Origin: Desulfuribacillus stibiiarsenatis
GTDB taxonomy: Bacteria > Bacillota > Bacilli > Desulfuribacillales > Desulfuribacillaceae
Length of the DNA stretch: 64,000 bases
Direction: 5' to 3'
NCBI RefSeq assembly: GCF_001742305.1
Contig: NZ_MJAT01000033.1
Location: 174,522-238,521, forward strand
Part shown: one piece after another, positions 20,109 to 28,337 of the stretch
Layout of the letters: every line of letters begins with the position of its first letter
Numbering within the stretch: position 1 is the first letter of the stretch
Program-made: the position numbers and the translations under genes
Notes under the pieces: generated by a model
What the model was told of the DNA's origin: nothing
The model's database searches: none
The model's input: the letters and a program-made list of their open reading frames with translations, nothing else

Positions 20109-21650
20109 TTATTCCCACTCAATCGTTGCTGGTGGCTTAGAAGTAATGTCGTACACAACGCGGTTTACTTCAGGGATCTCATTGATCATACGTGTGGATA
20201 ACTTCTGTAATAATTCATAAGGAAGATGCGCCCAATCGGCCGTCATTCCATCCGTACTAGTAACAGCGCGAATTGCAACTGCATGGTTGTATGTTCTTTC
20301 ATCACCCATAACACCTACACTACGCACATTCGGAACTACCGTGAACATTTGCCATACCTCACGATACAGCCCAGCTTTACGAACTTCCTGCTCAAGAATA
20401 GCATCAGACTCACGAAGAATATGCAGCTTTTCTTCTGTCACTTCGCCAATCGCACGAATTGCAAGACCAGGACCTGGGAACGGATGTCTCCATACTATTG
20501 TATCAGGTAATCCTAATTCTTCTCCTACACGACGAACTTCGTCTTTAAATAGCGTGTTTAATGGCTCGATGATTTGGAAATCTATGTCTTCTGGTAATCC
20601 GCCTACGTTATGATGCGATTTGATTGTTGTCGCAGTGTCTGTACCGCTCTCAACGATATCAGTATATAAGGTCCCTTGTACTAAATAATCGAACTGTCCA
20701 AGTTTCTTCGATTCTTCTTCGAATACTCGAATGAACTCTTCACCGATGATCTTACGTTTAGTTTCTGGATCGCTTACGCCTTGTAATTTTGACATGAAAC
20801 GTTCTTTGGCATCGACAAGGATAATATTCATATGGAACCCTTCCTTGAAGGTCTCCATCACTTGCTCAGCTTCGTTTTTACGTAATAATCCATGATCGAC
20901 AAAGATACAAGTTAAATTGTCTCCAACGGCACGGTGAGTTAACACAGCCGCAACCGAAGAATCTACTCCACCACTCAGACCAAGAAGCACCTTTTTATTG
21001 CCTGCCTTTTGCTTGATATCATCAATCGACATTTCCACAAAGTTACTAGCTGTCCAATTTAATTCACAACCACATACCTCTGTAATGAAATTCTTCAACA
21101 TATCGTTACCATGAATAGAATGTAAGACTTCAGGGTGGAACTGTACTGCGTAGAACTTCTTATCGATATGACTCATGGCTGCCACAGGTGCGTGGTCCGT
21201 ACTAGCATCTACAGCAAAACCAGTAGGTGGCTCAATCACAAGGTCACTATGACTCATCCAAACTTGTTGCTCTGCAGGTAAATTTCTATACAGCAAGCTT
21301 TTGTCATTCTTCACTTGGATGGTAGCTTTTCCGTACTCTCTGACGTTAGCTCTTTCTACTTTGCCATCAAAGTGATAAGACATCATTTGCATCCCATAGC
21401 AAATCCCCAAGATAGGAATCCCTAACTCATAAATTTCTGTGTCTACCTTCGGTGCGTTTTCGCTGTACACGCTATTTGGTCCTCCAGAGAAAATAATCCC
21501 CTTTGGATTTAATTCTTTAATCTTATCTATCGTAATCTTATGAGACATCAATTCGCTGTAAACACCTAATTCACGAATTCTTCTTGCAATCAGTTGATTG
21601 TATTGACCTCCAAAGTCAAGTACAATCACTTTCTGTTCTGGCTTTTGCAC
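20109..21650 (-). CDS. guaA: GMP synthase (glutamine-hydrolysing)
   Basis: A 513-residue enzyme converting XMP to GMP. The N-terminal class I glutamine amidotransferase has [11 protein letters not shown], the nucleophile loop GICYGMQ and FHPEV. The ATP-pyrophosphatase domain has GLSGGVDSS, and the C-terminus ends in the dimerisation part ([11 protein letters not shown]). I place the start at GTG 21650 because AAGGAG lies about 10 bases upstream and the result matches the usual length; the frame extends 16 codons further without support. It has its own promoter and terminator, so it is a single-gene unit. Confidence 0.95.
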   Translation of the reverse strand: MQKPEQKVIVLDFGGQYNQLIARRIRELGVYSELMSHKITIDKIKELNPKGIIFSGGPNSVYSENAPKVDTEIYELGIPILGICYGMQMMSYHFDGKVERANVREYGKATIQVKNDKSLLYRNLPAEQQVWMSHSDLVIEPPTGFAVDASTDHAPVAAMSHIDKKFYAVQFHPEVLHSIHGNDMLKNFITEVCGCELNWTASNFVEMSIDDIKQKAGNKKVLLGLSGGVDSSVAAVLTHRAVGDNLTCIFVDHGLLRKNEAEQVMETFKEGFHMNIILVDAKERFMSKLQGVSDPETKRKIIGEEFIRVFEEESKKLGQFDYLVQGTLYTDIVESGTDTATTIKSHHNVGGLPEDIDFQIIEPLNTLFKDEVRRVGEELGLPDTIVWRHPFPGPGLAIRAIGEVTEEKLHILRESDAILEQEVRKAGLYREVWQMFTVVPNVRSVGVMGDERTYNHAVAIRAVTSTDGMTADWAHLPYELLQKLSTRMINEIPEVNRVVYDITSKPPATIEWE

Positions 21651-21688
21651 GTATCTTACACTCCTTAGCATAATCAAGATTAGATGTA

Positions 21689-21717
21689 ATTTTATCAACA
21701 GTTATTTTGTTCGTCAA
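21689..21717 (-). promoter_or_regulatory. Candidate sigma-A promoter of guaA
   Basis: TTGACG (-35), 17-bp spacer and TAAAAT (-10) on the minus strand, about 40 bp before the GTG start of guaA. Confidence 0.65.
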
Positions 21718-21724
21718 GAATGCA

Positions 21725-22054
21725 TTAGGAGGAAAAATATTTTTTATGTATTTCATCAACAGCCTGATTCGATTCCTTTTTAAACATCTCGTACTTTCTC
21801 ATGAACTCTTTTCCATTTTCCGTTAAAAAAGTCCCACTGTCTGAACCGCCGGCTTTCGTACTTACTAAATCGATTCCGAGGCGTTCCTCAGTAGCTTTAA
21901 TCTTCCCCCATGCCGCCCGATAAGACATGCCTAGCTTGCTTGCCGCTTGACGTATCGATCCCGTGGATTCGATAGCTTCTAGTAATACTTGTCTACCGTC
22001 TCCGAACACAACGTTATTATCTCTCTCCAACCAAACCTTAGATTTTGCCTTCAT
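21725..22054 (-). CDS. ModE N-terminal-like winged-helix regulator
   Basis: A 109-residue protein made only of the LysR/ModE-type winged-helix domain: LLEAIESTGSIRQAASKLGMSYRAAWGKIKATEERLG is the helix-turn-helix, followed by the wing (GGSDSGTFLTENG) and a C-terminal helix that probably dimerises. It lacks the C-terminal molybdate-binding (MOP) domains of full-length ModE, so it may sense something else or work with a partner. The ATG at 22054 is chosen because GGGGAG precedes it. Its place downstream of fdhE suggests control of formate dehydrogenase or cofactor genes; that is inference. Confidence 0.8.
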   Translation of the reverse strand: MKAKSKVWLERDNNVVFGDGRQVLLEAIESTGSIRQAASKLGMSYRAAWGKIKATEERLGIDLVSTKAGGSDSGTFLTENGKEFMRKYEMFKKESNQAVDEIHKKYFSS

Positions 22055-22087
22055 GTTTTTCAACTCCCCTAAGATTATTATAAGATT

Positions 22088-22127
22088 GCAAAAAGCGTAT
22101 CCAGTATTGTCTATACAAGATACGCTT
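22088..22127 (-). terminator. Intrinsic terminator after fdhE
   Basis: Stem AAGCGTATC / GATACGCTT followed by TTTTGC on the minus strand, immediately past the fdhE stop codon. Because the regulator gene starts only 35 bp further on, that gene needs read-through or its own promoter. Confidence 0.7.
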
Positions 22128-22131
22128 AGTT

Positions 22132-22956
22132 TTACATTACTTTGCTATTGGATTCGGCTTCTTCTCCGTAACCCTCTTGGCTTGCCACCATATCAAGATG
22201 GATTGTCTCTAAATCTATTATGAAAAAGCTCGGTGTACCAAGCTGATCTTTCAAATTCACAATTTTAATATATCCTTTGCAAGATTCACACACATATAAC
22301 TTTCTATTCTCGTCATCGCCTGCAACGATATATTTCAAATCTTCATGCTTTTCATTTTTACAATGTGGACATTGTAAACGTTGAATCTCCCATACCGTAT
22401 CACAGCGCGTACAGCATGCTTCACGCTTACCATCTTCCGCTCCTCGTGCAAGACGAGCTTTCTCCCCACATACTGGGCACATATTATGGTTATATCCTTC
22501 AAACTTAACCTTTTCATCTAATAATTTGGCTAATGCTTTAATGTATGGACGATATGCCATCTCTGCTAGGAATTGTACAATCGCACCATTTAAAGAATTT
22601 CTTTCTGCAAAGTCTGCAAAATAATACGAATTCAAACATTTTGTAGCTTCAATAAATTTTTCTGTTTCGTCAGTAGTTTTTAAGGCTGTTGTAATTGCAT
22701 CCATTGTTTCTTGTAGATGGGGTTGATTCCCTACGCTAATTTCTGCAATTTGTTGAACAAATCCAAAGAATTGCTTAGCATCAATAGGGACATCAATGAC
22801 AGATGCGATTGGTTTCTTCTGTTTCACTTGTTCCTGTAGATAGCCATCAATCAATGCTAAATTCGCAAATTCAACCTGATCTATAAGGCTATTGACTTGC
22901 TTCGCTATTTCTTTGTGCAATTTTAGGTAGTCTTTGTTTGCTGCGGAATCGCTCAT
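22132..22956 (-). CDS. fdhE: Formate dehydrogenase accessory protein FdhE
   Basis: A 274-residue rubredoxin-fold-type accessory protein needed for assembly of exported formate dehydrogenases. The C-terminal half holds paired cysteine motifs (MCPVCGEKARL, CCTRCDTVW, QCPHCKNE, YVCESCKGYIK) expected to bind iron or zinc. The N-terminal helical half is poorly conserved. The ATG at 22956 follows AAAGGGGTT; the frame extends 43 codons upstream into repeat DNA, which I reject. It is separated from the structural fdh genes by a terminator and a repeat-rich spacer, so it may have its own promoter. Confidence 0.9.
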   Translation of the reverse strand: MSDSAANKDYLKLHKEIAKQVNSLIDQVEFANLALIDGYLQEQVKQKKPIASVIDVPIDAKQFFGFVQQIAEISVGNQPHLQETMDAITTALKTTDETEKFIEATKCLNSYYFADFAERNSLNGAIVQFLAEMAYRPYIKALAKLLDEKVKFEGYNHNMCPVCGEKARLARGAEDGKREACCTRCDTVWEIQRLQCPHCKNEKHEDLKYIVAGDDENRKLYVCESCKGYIKIVNLKDQLGTPSFFIIDLETIHLDMVASQEGYGEEAESNSKVM

Positions 22957-23013
22957 ATATATAACCCCTTTAATCGTAGTTTTAAAGAAAACTTGCATTT
23001 GCCAAGCCTTCTG

Positions 23014-23171
23014 GCGAAGCACGCAAGGTATAAGCCTCGCTATATGCCTTGCATAAGTCTCGCTATAAGAATGCCTTAGTAGCACTGACGCAAAAACACA
23101 GTAATTTATTACTGATGTGTTGCTAATGCATAGCTATGTACATCAGATAAAATTTATAAATTCTGATGTAC
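23014..23171. repeat. Composite of three dispersed palindromic repeat modules
   Basis: Three hairpin-forming modules lie in a row, each with a separate partner elsewhere. Module A (23014-23052) contains GCAAGGTATA / TATATGCCTTGC and recurs at 45403-45441. Module B (23090-23126) recurs at 4794-4830. Module C (23138-23171) has GTACATCAGA / TCTGATGTAC arms and its right half recurs at 46400-46422. With the fdh terminator they fill the 342-bp gap between the fdh operon and fdhE. I see no gene here. Confidence 0.65.
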
Positions 23172-23204
23172 CATGAAATTCATCCTTATAAAGATATTAG
23201 CATG

Positions 23205-23242
23205 AATAGAATCATGGAGCAACTGGCTCCATGATTCTATTT
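23205..23242 (-). terminator. Intrinsic terminator of the fdhABC operon
   Basis: A perfect 16-bp stem (AATAGAATCATGGAGC and its complement) with a 5-nt loop, 57 bp past the cytochrome subunit gene. The arm ends in TCTATT on the minus strand rather than a long U-run. Confidence 0.7.
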
Positions 23243-23298
23243 CACTTTTCGCTAATATTTAACTTTATTGACTTAATTATTGTGCGTACGCTTAATAA

Positions 23299-23985
23299 TT
23301 AAGAACTCTTCTTTTTCTTTTCTGCTGCCACTACTTCGTTGTACCACTTCTCATGGTGACCCTTAGCAAATTCAGCATCTACATAACCGTTAATCATGCC
23401 TGGTAATGCAGCCTTAGATCCTGGGTTGAACGTTCCAAGGTAAATGTGTACGATAGCTACTGCACTTAATAATGCCATTGCACCACTATGAATCACATAT
23501 GACCATTGAACTACTGCAGTACTGAAAGACTCAGGGAACCACATTACAAATCCAGAGATAACGATTAACGTTGTGAAAGTAATTGTTAATAATGAGTTAA
23601 CTTTCTCCCCAGCGTTGATGAAGCCTTGAGGAGGGCACTTAGGATGCATTCCGAACAATTCCATAGCAAAAGCAGGGAAGAACTTAATGTCATCCATTGT
23701 CCATGTGAAGCAGTCCTTTAACCATCCGAAGAAGCTCTTAGGATCGAACAACACAAAGATTACAGCTGGTAATAAGAATACTACAGCAAAGATTCTATGA
23801 ATCAATTGCGCTCCTTCATACCCACCAAATAATGGTGCTAAGAAGTCAAACGTATCTGCAAATAACAGTAAACCTGTTAAGAACAATACAGCATATGAAC
23901 CTACATATAACCAGTGAGTGAATCTAGCAGTGGGAGTAAAACGATAAATTTTACCGTCTTTTAACATTGGCACATTCTTACTCAT
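23299..23985 (-). CDS. fdhC: Formate dehydrogenase cytochrome b subunit (gamma)
   Basis: A 228-residue membrane subunit of the FdnI/cytochrome b556 type. It takes electrons from the FdhB iron-sulphur clusters and passes them to the quinone pool through two b haems. Four hydrophobic helices are visible: WLYVGSYAVLFLTGLLLF, IFAVVFLLPAVIFVLF, LLTITFTTLIVISGFVMWF and SGAMALLSAVAIVHIYLGTF. Candidate haem-ligand histidines lie in RFTHWLY, LIHRIF, IHSG and VHIY. The end of the protein is lysine-rich. Its ATG overlaps the fdhB stop (TAATG), indicating translational coupling. Confidence 0.92.
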   Translation of the reverse strand: MSKNVPMLKDGKIYRFTPTARFTHWLYVGSYAVLFLTGLLLFADTFDFLAPLFGGYEGAQLIHRIFAVVFLLPAVIFVLFDPKSFFGWLKDCFTWTMDDIKFFPAFAMELFGMHPKCPPQGFINAGEKVNSLLTITFTTLIVISGFVMWFPESFSTAVVQWSYVIHSGAMALLSAVAIVHIYLGTFNPGSKAALPGMINGYVDAEFAKGHHEKWYNEVVAAEKKKKSS

Positions 23986-24887
23986 TATGCTTCTCCTCCC
24001 TTCTTGACATCATGATCATCATGATGACCGCCTTTTCCTCTAGTTAAAATGAAACTAGCGATTGCTACTGCAGCAGTTGCTCCCATAGCTACCTTACCAA
24101 ATGGTTGAACGATGTCTTTCCATAGAGCAAGTGAAGCTGGTACAACAGGCTTAGCAGGAAGGTCGAAAAACTCTGGCTTCTCGCCTAATACATAAATTGC
24201 ATTGGTTCCATCAATACTAGCAGGATTGTATACGTTAGCATTTGGATACTTCGCTTGTACTTCAGCCAAACGAGCATTTGCCTTTTGAATCATTGCTTCA
24301 CGGTCGCCAAACTCTAGAGCACCGCTTGGGCAAGTCGTAACACATGCAGGCTTCATTCCAGCTTCTACACGATCTACACAGTGGTTACACTTAGTAGATT
24401 TCTTAACTACTGCGCCTTTGTATTGGCTCTTACGAACCGCATTCTGGCATCCTGGCTCCTCCATAAAAGTAGGGTGTTTTGCATCATCAATGATGATATC
24501 GCCAGCTTCTGTATATTCTTGAACTTGGATAACTTTGAATGGGCAGTATCTTGCACAATATCCGCAACCTACGCACTTATCCCAATCACGATCAACTGCA
24601 CCCCACTCTGTATGATACAGAGCATTTTGCGGGCAAGCCTTTACGCAAGCAGCATCCACACAATGTTTGCAAGTATCTTTCATGAAGTGCCATTCCATCT
24701 TACCGTTTACTTCATGTTCTTTAAACTTGATTAAGCACCAAGTGTTAGCTCCTACAGCAGCATGAGATTGATAGCTACCCTGAAACGCTTCGTTAACAGC
24801 AGGAAGTTCGTTCCAATTCTTACAGCTTACCATACACCCGCGGCATGCAGAGCATTTCGTTGTGTCAATATATTTAGTGTATGCCAT
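23985..24887 (-). CDS. fdhB: Formate dehydrogenase iron-sulphur subunit (beta)
   Basis: A 300-residue electron-transfer subunit with four [4Fe-4S] ferredoxin motifs: CSACRGCMVSC near the N-terminus, CKHCVDAACVKACP, CVGCGYCARYCP and CNHCVDRVEAGMKPACVTTCP. A C-terminal hydrophobic helix (VAMGATAAVAIASFIL) anchors it in the membrane, and the tail is His/Asp-rich (GGHHDDHD). It links the catalytic subunit to the cytochrome. AGGAGGGCG, formed by the last codons of fdhA, serves as its ribosome site. The protein should travel to the outer face together with the Tat-exported FdhA. Confidence 0.94.
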   Translation of the reverse strand: MAYTKYIDTTKCSACRGCMVSCKNWNELPAVNEAFQGSYQSHAAVGANTWCLIKFKEHEVNGKMEWHFMKDTCKHCVDAACVKACPQNALYHTEWGAVDRDWDKCVGCGYCARYCPFKVIQVQEYTEAGDIIIDDAKHPTFMEEPGCQNAVRKSQYKGAVVKKSTKCNHCVDRVEAGMKPACVTTCPSGALEFGDREAMIQKANARLAEVQAKYPNANVYNPASIDGTNAIYVLGEKPEFFDLPAKPVVPASLALWKDIVQPFGKVAMGATAAVAIASFILTRGKGGHHDDHDVKKGGEA

Positions 24888-24889
24888 GG

Positions 24890-27800
24890 TTACGCCCTCC
24901 TAACGTCGCATAAGAATGCTTTATATTCAGGGATTCTTGTATTCGCACAACCAATATGAGATGTCAGTAGGTTCGCTTGGTGTCCTGTTACGATACCTTT
25001 GTAACCAAAGTGCCAAGGCATACCGATTTGATGAACTTCTTGGCCACGAATATTGAATGGCTTAAAGCGTTTTGTTACCATAGCTACAGCTTTTACAACA
25101 CCGCGCTCGTTGAATACTTCAACTTGTTCGCCGTTCTTAATTTGCTTTGCAGCAGCTAATTCTTCACTTAATTCTACGAACATGTGAGGAACAAGCTCAG
25201 ATAACCATGCTAAGTTACGAGTCATAACCCCTGATTGCCAGTGTTCGCACATTCTGTACGTAGTAGCAACGATTGGGTACACATCTCTTGAACATACTTC
25301 GTTCATTGACGAGTCATATATATGAACCGCAGGGTTTAACTCTACAGAGTTAAATGCGTTCGGAATTGGGCTCTCTAATGGCTCATAGTGTTCAGGGAAT
25401 GGACCATCCACCATGCCTGTCGGTGCAAATAATGCCCCTACACCATCATTCATCATGATAAACGGATTCATACCACCTGGATCTTGAGGTGCTCTTGTGC
25501 CTACGAAGTCAGGAACATCGTATCCCGCCCACTTCTCACCATTCCACCAGATTGACGCCTTATCCTTAGACCATGAATTTCCATTCCAGTCTGCAGAGCA
25601 ACGGTTGTAAAGAATGCGGCGGTTTGCAGGCCAAGCATAGGACCAGTTCAAGTAAGAACCAATGCCTTCTTTACCATCTGGACCAAGATCAGTGTCATCG
25701 CGACGGCAAGCCTTATAGTCTTTATAGAATTGGTCATTTTCTTGATCTGTCGTTACGTCAACGTCTTTCGTGTAGCAACCACTGTAAATCCAGTTACCAC
25801 AAGCAGTTGTTCCGTCAGCTTGAAGCTCCCCGAACAATCCAACTGTCTTGCCAGTTTCAACGTTATAACCGTTGATTTCTTTCGCAATTCTTTGGATGTT
25901 TGGATACTCGCCAATGCCTGCACTGTAGTTCCATGTAAGCTTTTGGATTGGAATATCCTTAGCAGCTGTACTACCTTCATATAACTTCTTAATGCGTAAT
26001 CCAAGGTCATTCGCTATGAATAAATCAGACTTAGAGTGCACACCTTCTCTTGGAGATACAGCCTTCCAACGATATTGCATCCAACGTCCACTGTTTGATA
26101 CAGTTCCTTCTTTCTCCATTGGTGCATTCGCCGGTAAGAAGAATACTTCAGTATTAATGTCAGCAGACTTCGCTTGTGAGCCATCATTGTCTTGCCAGAA
26201 AGCAGCCGTTTCTGTTTCATATAGGTCAATTGACACTAACCAGTCAAGATTCGCCATTGCAGCTCTTTCCTTGTTAGAGTTTGGCCCACCAACCATTGGA
26301 TTCTGTCCCCAACAGATTAGACCCTTTATTGTACCTTCATACATTGCTTCGAAAATTGATATAAATGAATGGTTTCCATAAGACTTCGGTAAGAAATCAT
26401 AGCTGAAATCGTTTTCTGGTGTAGCGTAATCACCCCACCAAGCCTTTAGTAAGCTTGCCATGAATTTCGGACGGTTAGTCCAATATCCGCCAGGAGTCGT
26501 CTTATTATATGCTTCTAAGTTTTCATGCAGTGGCGTTCCAGTTGGAGCTGGTAAATAGCCAGGTAGGATATGGAATAGTAACGCAAAGTCCGTAGAACCT
26601 TGTACGTTTGCCTCTCCACGAAGAGCATTTACTCCACCACCCGGTAAGCCCATGTTTCCTAATAGTAACTGCAACATTGCATATGAACGAACGTTTTGAG
26701 AACCCACTGTATGTTGTGTCGTTCCCATAGCGTAGTTGATGTTACCAGAACGATCGCCAGAACCAGTAGAACATACAATCTCAGCTACCGCTAGGTAGTC
26801 TTCCTTCGGAGTTCCTGTTACTGAACAAACAGTATCAACATCATAACGCTCTAAATGTTTCTTTAATAACTGCCATACACAGCGAGGATCTTGTAAAGTC
26901 TCGTCCTTGATAACGTTACCTTCTTCATCCTTCTTATATGCCCATGAAGCATTCGCATACTTTCTGCCCGCTGCATCGTATCCCGAGAATAACCCATCGT
27001 TGAATTCATATTCATCGTTAATGATAAATGAAGAGTTTGTATATTTTAGCACATAATCTCTATGCTCTAAGCCATTATCAATAATATACTTCATTAAACC
27101 AAAGATAAATGGAATATCAGTACCTGAACGCATAGGAGCATATACATCAGATCTTGCTGCTGAACGTGTAAATCTTGGATCAACAGTTACAATCTTCGCA
27201 CCACGTGTGCGTTGTGCTTCTTCAATCCACTTCCAAGAAATTGGGTGGTTCTCAGCAGGGTTACCTCCGATAATGAAGATTACGTCTGCATTCTTGAAGT
27301 CTACCCAGTGATTCGTCATTGCTCCACGACCAAAAGATGGTGCCAGACCGGCAACCGTAGAGCTGTGTCAAATACGAGCCTGGTGCTCTAACCATACAGT
27401 ACCAAGACCACGCATTAACTTAGAAATTAAGTAGCACTCTTCATTCTCAAGTGCAGCTCCACCTAAGCTTGCAATCCCAGTATTGTGGTTTACTGTAATG
27501 CCATTAAGTGTTTCACGGAATGTAGCATCGCGAGTTTCTTTCATCTTCTCGGCGATTCTATCTAACATCCACTCCCAATCTTTTTCTTCCCACTTGTCAG
27601 ATCCAGCTGCGCGGTACATAGGATTCTTCACACGCTTATGGCTGTAATGCGTCTGCTTTAATGAAGAACCTTTACTGCAAAGTGATCCTCTGTTGTTCGG
27701 ATTCCTTGGATCTCCCTCAGAACTGATAAGCTTACCGTCTTTCGTGTAGCAAATGATACCACACCCTACAGAGCAATACGGGCAGATTGATGGAACTTCA

Positions 27801-27931
27801 GTAGCAGATTCGATTTTAAGTGTTTGCGTTTTTGCTTGTACAGCATTTGCATCAAACCCTAAATCAACAACTGCTAATGTTGCCGCCGTAGCTCCTGAAA
27901 GTTTCAAGAATTGTCTTCTTGTTACTCCCAT
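24890..27931 (-). CDS. fdhA: Formate dehydrogenase catalytic subunit, selenoprotein
   Basis: A 1013-residue molybdopterin (bis-MGD) enzyme oxidising formate. An in-frame TGA at 27368-27370 lies exactly at the catalytic position (residue 188) in the context HQARI-U-HSSTVAGLAPSFGRG, the known selenocysteine site of FdhA/FdnG, so the two frames are one gene. The N-terminus has a Tat signal (RRQFLKL), and a [4Fe-4S] site follows (CPYCSVGC at residues 50-57, fourth Cys about 85). Molybdopterin-binding and C-terminal dinucleotide-binding parts follow. The ATG at 27931 has AAGGAGGGG upstream; 35 codons of upstream frame are untranslated. It heads the fdhABC operon. Insertion also needs SelA/B/C/D, which are not in the window. 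Confidence 0.96.
27339..27370 (-). other. Bacterial SECIS element with UGA codon of fdhA
   Basis: Immediately after the UGA the message can form a hairpin with arms GG-UGCC and GGCA-CC, one bulged U in the 5' arm and apical loop GGUCU. This is the same layout as the Escherichia coli fdhF SECIS (bulged U, GGUCU loop), which binds SelB. It overlaps coding sequence. Confidence 0.85.
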
Positions 27932-27992
27932 TGATGATCCCCTCCTTAAAGTATCTAGTAAAAAGAATTGAATAAATGCAACTAGCTTAGTA

Positions 27993-28125
27993 GTTTGATA
28001 GTCAAACGACGTGCCTACTAACTGTGTTGTCCCCATAAAATGTATATAATTAGTAGTTCTCAGCTAGCCTCTTAAACTATTATATGATTATTTTATAGCC
28101 TTAGGACTATAAATCTTATAGTCCT
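27993..28125. promoter_or_regulatory. Divergent fdhA / EF-G intergenic region with two inverted repeats
   Basis: The 406-bp space between the divergent fdhA and EF-G-like genes holds two clean palindromes and no gene. One is GTTTGA-TAG-TCAAAC at 27993-28007. The other, at 28103-28125, has arms AGGACTATAA / TTATAGTCCT around a 3-base centre. Either could be an operator for the fdh operon. Neither matches the FNR/CRP consensus (TTGA-N6-TCAA) in spacing. I could not pick a convincing promoter. Confidence 0.45.
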
Positions 28126-28337
28126 GTAGTATTAACTATACTAGATTATCATAAAAGGTTCAAGGGTATTTTCTGGCATGAATGTAATATAACAAACTCT
28201 TATGTTTGAATAAGTTTTTATTATTTATATCTCGATTAATCCTATTATTTCCTTATCGTACCATTCTATATATTTACTTTTATAGTACTCAGTAGTACGA
28301 TAAAAACAAAAGCACTAACATAAGAGGAGCTGATTGG

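Noticed and set aside
27993..28007. FNR/CRP-type operator before fdhA
   Set aside because: GTTTGATAGTCAAAC has a 3-base centre, not the N4-N6 spacing of FNR/CRP sites; kept only as an unspecified inverted repeat.
24890..28036. Apparent frame interruption giving two truncated formate dehydrogenase genes
   Set aside because: The interrupting codon is TGA at the known selenocysteine position and is followed by a SECIS-like hairpin, so it is one gene.
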